DNA from: Megaleporinus macrocephalus
Taxonomy: Eukaryota > Chordata > Actinopteri > Characiformes > Anostomidae
NCBI GenBank assembly: GCA_021613375.1
Contig: CM038720.1
Span: forward strand, 8,607,962 to 8,671,961
DNA: 64,000 nt
Reading direction: 5' to 3'
A program made the position numbers and the translations under genes. The notes under the pieces were generated by a model. That model saw only the letters and a list, made by a program, of their open reading frames with translations. It was not told where the DNA came from and did no database searches. This document shows, in pieces, positions 60,449-64,000 of the stretch (position 1 is its first letter; each line of letters begins with the position of its first letter).

Positions 60449-62559
60449 TCATTTTTCTAATGGGACAGGGCTATTTAATTAGAATTCAGTAGCATCCACC
60501 TAGAGGAGATTTTCTTAGGCCATCATCATTTCTAACGTGTGTTCTGATTCAGTGGTGTATCCTGTTTACTGAAGTAGTCTAGTATCAGCATCTTATACCA
60601 TCAGCTACTGAAACACCAACACACCACCCATACCGTTCAGTATATTTCAGTATATTTACTGTTTAAATGCTGAAATTTAAGTAAAAACAAGGGCTACATT
60701 AAAAAAAATTTGTTTTAAAGTGCATCATAAAGCGTTTATTTATAATAAAAAAAGGAAATCAAATGTTTAGTCTTGTTAACTGAGTTTCACATCCTAACAG
60801 TTTATCTCTCTGTCCAGCCAGGACTTTAAACCTGGGCTGAAATTGTGTTAGGACCATTCTCACACTCATATGAGAGATCCGGGTGATTCTGTGTGGAGTG
60901 TGTATGTTTAATCCAGGTACTCTGGTTTCCTCCCACAGTCCAAACACATGCATGTTAGGTTGATCCTAACTCTAAACTGCCCGTAAGTCTGTGATGGACT
61001 GGCAACCTGTCCATGGTGTACCCTGCCTTCACCTGATGATGCTGGGAAAGCCCGTATACCGTAAAGACAAAAATAGTTCTGTTGCTTAAAATAAACATTG
61101 CCAACATTAAATCCTTCCTAATAGTTTATCAGTTTGGGTTCACATTGGACAACGTCTGGGTCCGAACCCGGACCGTGGTCCGCCTATTTGTAACCTCTGC
61201 TGTAGGACAAACTCAAATCCAGTCATGTCCTAAGTTATTCAAGTTGTGATCTAAACTGCTGTATATAGAGTTCTGGAAAAGTTTTCTCACCATTTAAAAG
61301 TATTAACATACATCTAGGTTACGAGTGATACACAAATTGAATAATGGTTCATTATCTTCTGGCTTAGAATCACATCAATAATAACAGTAGTAATCACTGA
61401 ACTGCTGCATTCCACCCAATGACTGGAACTGGGCTCAGAACTGTCCAAGGCAGGGCAAGGAAGAGGAACTCTAAGAAACTTGGGGGTGGAGTTCTGGGTG
61501 GCTTTGGCTGCTGGGTTTTGAAGCCAGGTCCCCCCTTGCCAAGCAAAGAGTGAGTAAGATTTTGGAAGAGATGGAGGAGCTGGGGTCCGAATTTCGGTGA
61601 GGGCAGAGGAGTGGTTTATATAGAGTGTGTAATAATGGACAGGAGGAGTATGGGCGTGGTCCTTCTCCCAAACTTGAGTTATTTCATAACTTAATTTCAA
61701 ATGTGAATGAATAGCGGACAACTCTCAACTTTATGGATGAAATGTGATTGGAGGTCATTTAATTGCTCGGTGAGGCGGAATCATAAATCGAATTTGGATG
61801 GAAAAAAACTTGAGACATATGTTTGTTAAAAACAATGGCGTACCGAATTTAACACCAAAAGCTAAAGGTGGTCTAGTGAAAAATAGGAGTTTACAACGAT
61901 TACTGGCCAATCGCTGACCAAAGAAAAACAAGTATCTTCAAAATTGCAACTTTACAGACGAGGACAAAAAGTGTCTTCACTTTTAATGGAAGTCAATGGA
62001 ACCAGAAGCTATTTTGGAGCATTTCTATTGGTCCATTCATCATGAAATTCTCACACAATGTAATTGACAGCTGTCGTGTTTAAACGAGGTAGAAATATAA
62101 AAATGGACAAAAATCCATGATCCATGTTTTTCTTTGGACAGCAACCACATAGTGTTACAATGTTTTGACCTACATGTCTCTGCTGATGTCCAAAATATGA
62201 AATTCTTTGCTGGTGTGCTTGAAAGACCTGAGATGAAGGTCATGAAGATAGTCTCGAAGGCTGCTAGCAGTAGTTACTCCCTAACTCTTGGTTTCAGACT
62301 AGGAACTGCAGCCTCCACTGCCAATCTTCTGGAGGACGTAGAGGGACTCCCAGCAGGCAAGCACTGAAGCACTCACCTTCCTGCATTCTGAATGAGAATT
62401 AAAGCGGTCATTTGTCTCGGGCCCCCTGGAGGGGCCTGGTTGTTCCTAAATCTGTAAATGTATGTGTGTGTGTGTATATATTTAGAGGATGACGGCCAGC
62501 TCAGGAGACCAGGCGCTCAGGAAAAGGACCAACTGAACAAGGAAGTGGTGTCATGGTGA
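42123..62559 (+). CDS. CUEDC1: CUE domain-containing protein 1, complete, nine coding exons
   Basis: Joining nine exons gives 393 residues in one uninterrupted frame. Residues about 38-84 form the CUE domain, a three-helix ubiquitin-binding fold; the family's MFP signature is at 52-54 and the dileucine at 79-80. An acidic Ser/Asp stretch (90-98) follows, then two PPxY motifs (PPVY at 118-121, PPSY at 123-126) that in other proteins bind WW domains. [14 protein letters not shown] lies near 164-177, a Ser-rich linker and a helical block ([18 protein letters not shown]) in exon 4, and a Lys/Arg-rich segment near 321-348 that may be a nuclear localisation signal. No signal peptide or membrane segment is seen. 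Start choice: ATGs at 42,120 and 42,123 are adjacent; the second gives MTSLFRR, the start I remember for vertebrate CUEDC1. The cellular role of CUEDC1 is poorly defined; ubiquitin binding is inferred from the domain. Which teleost paralogue this is cannot be told. Confidence 0.95.
42575..42662. repeat. 10-bp AT-rich tandem repeat in intron 1
   Basis: Alternating TAAATAAAAC and TAAATACAAC units immediately before the 20-bp array. Confidence 0.9.
42664..44178 (+). repeat. 20-bp A-box-like minisatellite, second locus, about 76 copies
   Basis: Same unit and same orientation as the array at 27,938-28,975 (GGTGGTGTAGTGGTTAGTAT). It occupies about a quarter of CUEDC1 intron 1. Variation again concentrates at the GTAT/GTAC/GTAA and GG/TG positions. 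Confidence 0.97.
44179..44695. other. Intronic sequence, no feature recognised
   Basis: AT-rich single-copy-looking intron sequence. Its short open frames have no family signature. Confidence 0.5.
44696..44850. repeat. (TA)n microsatellite with degenerate AT/T-rich extension
   Basis: A pure TA run to 44,770, then mixed TATA/T-rich sequence to about 44,850. The Ile/Tyr-rich open frames here are repeat translations. Confidence 0.93.
44851..45214. other. Intronic sequence, no feature recognised
   Basis: Single-copy-looking. Its right part (45,110-45,200) has CAGTCACACAGTACTACCAG, which matches the reverse complement of 57,890-57,930, so it extends the family A repeat. Confidence 0.55.
45215..45650 (-). 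mobile_element. Dispersed repeat family A, copy 2 (inverted)
   Basis: Reverse complement of 57,369-57,840, including AATCTGGAACCTAACTTTG, AAATCAAGATTTACTGCTG and CAATAAGATATTCATGTTAC. A short (TA)n at 45,711-45,725 lies just beyond it. Confidence 0.78.
45730..46420. promoter_or_regulatory. Complex intronic block, candidate conserved noncoding element
   Basis: About 690 bp of balanced, non-repetitive sequence. The minus strand is open for 180 codons (46,338-45,796) and the plus strand carries overlapping frames of about 100 codons. I recognise no family in any of them. Openness on both strands over GC-moderate sequence argues for chance or for a conserved noncoding element rather than a nested gene. 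Confidence 0.3.
46610..48060. repeat. Tandem array of about 165-bp units, 9 copies
   Basis: The landmark GGGCAGATCCCCAA (or GAGCAGATCC) recurs near 46,826, 46,991, 47,155, 47,322, 47,486, 47,653, 47,818 and 47,986, at spacings of 164-168 bp. Each unit also has TCCTCCCATAGGGACCCATT. Units differ by several percent to tens of percent. It ends about 200 bp before exon 2. Confidence 0.94.
48259..48389 (+). CDS. CUEDC1: CUEDC1 coding exon 2 (residues 103-145 and part of 146), GC donor
   Basis: Acceptor CTCTCTGCAG ends at 48,258. It encodes [19 protein letters not shown] and the second PPxY, ending PPP plus AG of a split Arg codon. The donor is AG|GCAAGA, a GC-type site; the next exon supplies G to complete AGG and continues in frame. 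No GT donor nearby preserves the frame. Confidence 0.93.
48574..49328. mobile_element. Tc1-like non-autonomous element, about 755 bp
   Basis: The left end CAAAAGTATGTGGACACC and right end GGTGTCCACATACTTTTGGC are inverted repeats of a type widespread in fish Tc1-like elements. The interior is a transposase relic too decayed to read. It lies in intron 2. Confidence 0.85.
49726..49852 (+). CDS. CUEDC1: CUEDC1 coding exon 3 (residues 146-188)
   Basis: Acceptor GCTTGTGCCAG ends at 49,725. It encodes [15 protein letters not shown] and the conserved [19 protein letters not shown] and PQQLDSLQ, ending on a codon boundary with donor CAG|GTAGAT. Confidence 0.96.
50040..50740. repeat. 40-bp minisatellite, about 17.5 copies, filling intron 3
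   Basis: Units are GTGAAGGTATGTAGACTGGG plus TGAGTGGGTGTGGTTATACA, exact 40-bp spacing, with few variants. It is about three quarters of the 927-bp intron and stops about 40 bp before exon 4. Most units carry GAAG|GTATGT, close to a consensus 5' splice site. Confidence 0.97.
50780..51008 (+). CDS. CUEDC1: CUEDC1 coding exon 4 (residues 189-264)
   Basis: Acceptor TTGTCCACCACAG ends at 50,779. It encodes a Ser-rich linker ([11 protein letters not shown] onward), then [18 protein letters not shown] and [16 protein letters not shown], the longest block I recognise from vertebrate CUEDC1 outside the CUE domain. The donor AGAG|GTGCTG leaves one base of the next codon. Confidence 0.96.
51130..53445. 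repeat. Degenerate-to-homogeneous minisatellite of about 30-40 bp in intron 4
   Basis: Units contain AGTGCACTGTTCACCATCAG and ATGTATAACT. From 51,130 to about 52,700 they are strongly diverged (ATTCTAGTGCACTG variants). From about 52,800 to 53,445 they are nearly identical and alternate between about 27- and 32-bp forms. The open frames rich in HSSP/LFTI are repeat translations. Confidence 0.93.
53728..53799 (+). CDS. CUEDC1: CUEDC1 coding exon 5 (residues 265-288)
   Basis: Acceptor TTTATGTTGTAG ends at 53,727. It encodes [16 protein letters not shown] then ACMERCAE, with donor GAAG|GTAGAT. Length 72 bp, so skipping keeps the frame. The first half resembles the human protein; the Cys-containing second half is lineage-variable and less certain. 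Confidence 0.85.
53800..54379. other. Intron 5 sequence, no feature recognised
   Basis: AT-rich single-copy-looking sequence with no repeat or motif that I can name. Confidence 0.5.
54380..55300 (-). pseudogene. Decayed Tc1/mariner-type transposase
   Basis: On the minus strand, broken frames read [13 protein letters not shown] (about 55,200-55,160), GGSFMIWG (about 55,090-55,070), [12 protein letters not shown] (about 54,800-54,765) and [15 protein letters not shown] (about 54,705-54,660). These follow the order of Tc1-type DDE motifs (SDES, GG-MVWG, FQQDNAPIHT, NPIENLW). Several frame changes and stops make it non-functional. Clear terminal repeats were not found. Confidence 0.68.
55440..55830. 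promoter_or_regulatory. Intronic block with clustered TAATTA-type sites, candidate conserved element
   Basis: Non-repetitive sequence with GTAATTAGA, GTAATTATCCAATCAAAGG and TTAATTATTTTC within about 160 bp. CCAATCAAAGG also resembles a TCF/LEF site. The enhancer role is inference from motif density; conservation is not testable here. Confidence 0.3.
55831..56331. other. Intron 5 sequence, no feature recognised
   Basis: Single-copy-looking sequence up to the GT repeat before exon 6. Confidence 0.5.
56332..56360 (+). promoter_or_regulatory. (GT)n directly upstream of the exon 6 splice acceptor
   Basis: About 14 GT units occupy the place of the polypyrimidine tract, followed only by TTTCTGCAG before exon 6. 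UG repeats at this position are known binding sites for TDP-43 and CELF proteins and influence exon inclusion in other genes (the (UG)m(U)n tract of CFTR). Confidence 0.7.
56369..56458 (+). CDS. CUEDC1: CUEDC1 coding exon 6 (residues 289-318)
   Basis: Acceptor TTTCTGCAG ends at 56,368. It encodes [14 protein letters not shown] then [16 protein letters not shown], the second half matching vertebrate CUEDC1. Donor AAAT|GTAAGT. Length 90 bp, so skipping keeps the frame. Confidence 0.95.
56493..56566. repeat. (TA)n microsatellite after exon 6
   Basis: About 37 TA units, 34 bp downstream of the exon 6 donor and preceded by a short GT run. The following CACCACATATTAGTAATAAG recurs after the next TA tract. 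Confidence 0.95.
56599..57258 (+). pseudogene. 5'-truncated Tc1/mariner element copy
   Basis: Starts at AGCTTCATGGAATGGG and is about 99% identical by eye to 59,161-59,827 in the fuller copy downstream. Differences are single bases plus a 5-bp gap near 56,893. It ends at GGGCCGACATCA where a TA tract begins. Frame breaks and missing segments relative to active Tc1 transposases make it non-functional. Confidence 0.88.
57259..57340. repeat. (TA)n microsatellite
   Basis: About 41 TA units between the truncated Tc1 copy and a second occurrence of CACCACATATTAGTAATAAG. Confidence 0.95.
57369..57840 (+). mobile_element. Dispersed repeat family A, copy 3 (longest)
   Basis: Runs from AGATATAATAAGAACAGATG through GATCAGATCTTGAGCTCCAG to TTGCACAGTATTGTA. 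It shares its left 90 bp with the inverted copy at 45,215-45,650, a part missing from the copy at 3,521. Confidence 0.8.
58050..58570. promoter_or_regulatory. Complex intron 6 block, candidate conserved noncoding element
   Basis: Non-repetitive, moderately GC-rich sequence between two transposon copies, including GGCTGATTCAGATATGAGCC and ATAACTAGATAATGATCACT. No gene signature. Functional status is inference. Confidence 0.3.
58708..59907 (+). pseudogene. Tc1/mariner transposon, near full length, inactive
   Basis: The left end TACTCTATATTGCCAAAAGT starts a fish Tc1-type terminal repeat; the right end near 59,890 (GAATACATTTGGGAGTATGG) is a degraded counterpart. The interior follows the family's transposase, with [29 protein letters not shown] and [13 protein letters not shown] recognisable. 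Frame breaks, stops and lost segments (for example after GACCAATCAA and after GACTGCTCCATAAAGAC) remove residues of the DDE region. It lies in CUEDC1 intron 6, same strand. Confidence 0.9.
59977..60070 (+). CDS. CUEDC1: CUEDC1 coding exon 7 (residues 319-349 and part of 350)
   Basis: Acceptor TTTGTTTTGCAG ends at 59,976. It encodes [20 protein letters not shown] then [11 protein letters not shown], a strongly basic segment, and ends with TC of a split Ser codon. Donor TTC|GTATCC is weak (no AG before GT). Confidence 0.92.
60386..60446. repeat. (TA)n microsatellite in intron 7
   Basis: About 30 TA units. Confidence 0.95.
60447..60879. other. Intron 7 sequence, no feature recognised
   Basis: AT-rich single-copy-looking sequence. 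Confidence 0.5.
60880..61075 (+). mobile_element. Fish non-LTR retroelement 3' module, copy 2
   Basis: Shares GGTTTCCTCCCACAG, AAACACATGCATGTTAGG and GATGGACTGGCAACCTGTCC with 5,520-5,750. Non-coding fragment. Confidence 0.7.
61076..61904. other. Intron 7 sequence, no feature recognised
   Basis: Mixed composition. The 135-codon minus-strand frame at 61,314-61,721 shows no family signature and I treat it as chance. Confidence 0.45.
61905..62155 (+). mobile_element. MITE family B, copy near exon 8
   Basis: Begins GCTGACCAAAGAAAAACAAG, contains TTGCAACTTTACAGACGAGG and GGTCCATTCATCATGAAATT, and ends TTTTTCTTTGGACAGCAACC. It lies about 140 bp upstream of exon 8. Confidence 0.74.
62298..62356 (+). 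CDS. CUEDC1: CUEDC1 coding exon 8 (part of 350, 351-369), GC donor
   Basis: Acceptor CTTGGTTTCAG ends at 62,297. It encodes [19 protein letters not shown]; [11 protein letters not shown] is a signature I recall near the vertebrate CUEDC1 C-terminus. The donor is CAG|GCAAGC, a second GC-type site, followed by a 129-bp intron. If the intron is retained the frame adds GKH and stops at 62,367. Confidence 0.88.
62486..62559 (+). CDS. CUEDC1: CUEDC1 coding exon 9 (residues 370-393) and stop
   Basis: Acceptor GTATATATTTAG ends at 62,485, preceded by a short (TG)n. It joins exon 8 to read [15 protein letters not shown] then QLNKEVVSW and TGA. The RR pair and following Ala sit at the same distance from VEG as in the remembered human C-terminus, which supports this exon and the GC donor before it. 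Confidence 0.8.
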
Positions 62560-62830
62560 GAGCACTGATGCAGCACCTGCATGCTCTTAAAAAAACATCC
62601 ACCGGACTGACTCACGCTGGGAGTTCGATACACGTCCTATAAACCCTGATAGATCTGAACAAAAACAGAGAGCGTGATACACACATTGTCAGGGTTCTGC
62701 AGAGTTCCTTGACCTTCTGTTGAAAAGATGCACGTAGATTACACAAAGAAGGGCAACAAGTAAATAAGTAAAACTCATATACTCAAATAAATAATACTTA
62801 TAAGTAAGTAAAAAAGACTTATATTATAAA
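62560..62830 (+). other. CUEDC1: Probable CUEDC1 3'UTR
   Basis: Follows the stop codon, with AATAAA at 62,786-62,791 and further AT-rich sequence. The true cleavage site cannot be fixed and the transcript may run on into the retroelement remnant. Confidence 0.4.
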
Positions 62831-63190
62831 ACACATTGATCAAAAGCTGTCAAAAGCAAGAGAACCTGGGTTGAATCTGGGAGTCTAACATCAGTAGACA
62901 CCAATTTTGGGGCATATACTGCAAAAGCACAGTCCCCCTTTGATTTTGTATGAAGTACGAGGAACTGTTAATAACCCCTGAATTGAAGACCTTCAAGTTC
63001 TCCCACTATGAAGAGGACGTAGAAGCTCAGTGATGTATGCTGGAGCCTCGTTATGAACAGCCTGATAAGTAAGCATTAAAAGTTTTATATCTGTTCTATA
63101 GCTTTCAGGCAGCCAGTGAGGAGAAACCAACACTGGTGTAATATGTTCCCTAGTGAGAAGACGACGAGCAGCTGTAGAACAAGCTGTAGA
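62831..63190 (-). pseudogene. L2/CR1-type LINE 3' fragment
   Basis: On the minus strand, 63,190 to about 62,995 encodes HITPVLVSPHWLPESYRTD and LLMLTYQAVHNEAPAYI, typical of the region C-terminal to the reverse transcriptase in fish L2-like LINEs. It is truncated at both ends. Confidence 0.82.
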
Positions 63191-63209
63191 CGAGCATTCC
63201 ACCAAACGG

Positions 63210-63535
63210 GTGGAAACAAAAGCATGAGTGTCCTGTGGGCACCATCCTGTGACCACTGATGAAGGACTAGGGAACACAAACTGTGTAGCAACAGATAAGC
63301 TATCGTCTCTACATGGTGGACCAGCAAGGTGTATCTATTAGAATGGACAGTGAGTGGACACAGTGTTTAAAAACTCCTGTGTCTGATCCACTCATGGCAG
63401 CACAACACACACTATAACACACCACCACCATGCCAGGGTCACTGCAAAGCTGGGAATGATCCTCCTCCCGGATAGTACCGGCTCTGTTGAAGGGTGCGGG
63501 GTAACAAAGTTTACAGAGAATCAGAGCTACAGCCT
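63210..63535. mobile_element. MITE family D, partial copy
   Basis: Shares GTGTCCTGTGGGCACCATCC, ACTGATGAAGGACTAG and the terminal AACAAAGTTTACAGAGAATC with 20,965-21,675, with an internal deletion. Confidence 0.75.
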
Positions 63536-63754
63536 GTATGTGATGATAAGATGATAAGACAAGTTACATAAGTTAGAAGATGATAAGAACAGTTAGGGTA
63601 GAATATCTAATTGCTATTTGTGGGACTTGTTTTATGGCTGGGATTCAATTAATGATAGTTCTGTTAATCAAGCTGAACACGAGTGCCAGGCTGACGGTGA
63701 GTTGCTTCTCATTGGTCCAGCTCATCTGCAGGTGATATGTTAATTGTAACTAAT

Positions 63755-63791
63755 TACAAACCCAGTTCCAAAAATACAGAGTGCATTGATT

Positions 63792-63868
<77 letters not shown>

Positions 63869-64000
63869 CTATCCGTTTTTTTAATACACAGTAGAAAGAT
63901 ATTTGATGTTTTATCTAATCATCGTCATTGTTTTTTGCAAATATACCCTCGTTCTGAAATCGATGCCTGCAACACATTCCTAAAAAGTTGGGACTAGAGC
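63755..64000 (+). mobile_element. Non-autonomous DNA transposon, cut by the window edge, containing (TA)n
   Basis: The left end ACAAACCCAGTTCCAAAAA and the distal CAACACATTCCTAAAAAGTT match a fish element whose ends pair around TTCCAAAAAAGTTGGGAC. A (TA)n of about 36 units at 63,794-63,866 sits inside. The right end is close to or beyond the window edge. Confidence 0.6.

Noticed and set aside
61314..61721. 135-codon minus-strand frame in intron 7
   Set aside because: No recognisable domain, low-complexity patches, and lies in a stretch with retroelement fragments.
62298..62367. Exon 8 as the terminal coding exon ending in GKH
   Set aside because: It is a possible retained-intron isoform, but splicing at CAG|GCAAGC to 62,486 restores a C-terminus of expected length with matching residues, so it was not taken as the main form.

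Overview
The window is vertebrate nuclear DNA, almost certainly from a teleost fish. It holds a multi-exon, intron-rich gene, dense Tc1/mariner, hAT-like and L2/CR1-type transposon relics of fish type, and a very large load of tandem repeats. No RNA genes, CRISPR arrays or bacterial operons were seen. I cannot name the species.

The one protein gene I can support is the orthologue of CUEDC1 (CUE domain-containing protein 1), on the + strand. Nine coding exons between 42,123 and 62,559 join in frame to give a 393-residue protein (human CUEDC1 is about 386 residues, from memory). It has an N-terminal ubiquitin-binding CUE domain, two PPxY motifs, a conserved [14 protein letters not shown] block, a conserved helical block ([18 protein letters not shown]) and a basic C-terminal region. 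Two of its eight coding introns use GC-AG rather than GT-AG splice sites. The first coding exon carries at least 350 bases of 5' leader behind a splice acceptor at 41,765, so the promoter lies upstream. Candidates are a CpG-rich block at 4.6-5.4 kb and a CpG-rich block at 26.48-26.84 kb that ends in a strong splice donor.

Layout: 1-4.6 kb, LINE-like tail and a SINE-derived minisatellite; 4.6-5.4 kb, CpG-rich candidate promoter; 5.5-12 kb, dispersed elements, one with a 36-bp internal array; 12.0-18.5 kb, two oppositely oriented arrays of one 45/46-bp CpG-rich satellite; 18.8-26.3 kb, simple repeats, MITEs (one hAT type with perfect 8-bp target duplication) and a conserved-looking single-copy block; 26.5-41.6 kb, candidate alternative first exon followed by arrays of 20, 37, 22 and about 52 bp, an L2-like LINE and a SINE split by its own internal array; 41.8-62.6 kb, CUEDC1 exons with tandem arrays and Tc1 copies in the introns; 62.6-64 kb, LINE and DNA-transposon fragments.

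Tandem arrays total roughly 22 kb, about one third of the window. At least three of them can be traced to expansion of a segment inside a mobile element. The best leads are the inverted satellite pair, the TE-derived arrays, arrays whose units look like splice sites or Pol III A boxes, and UG-repeat-flanked in-frame exon 6.
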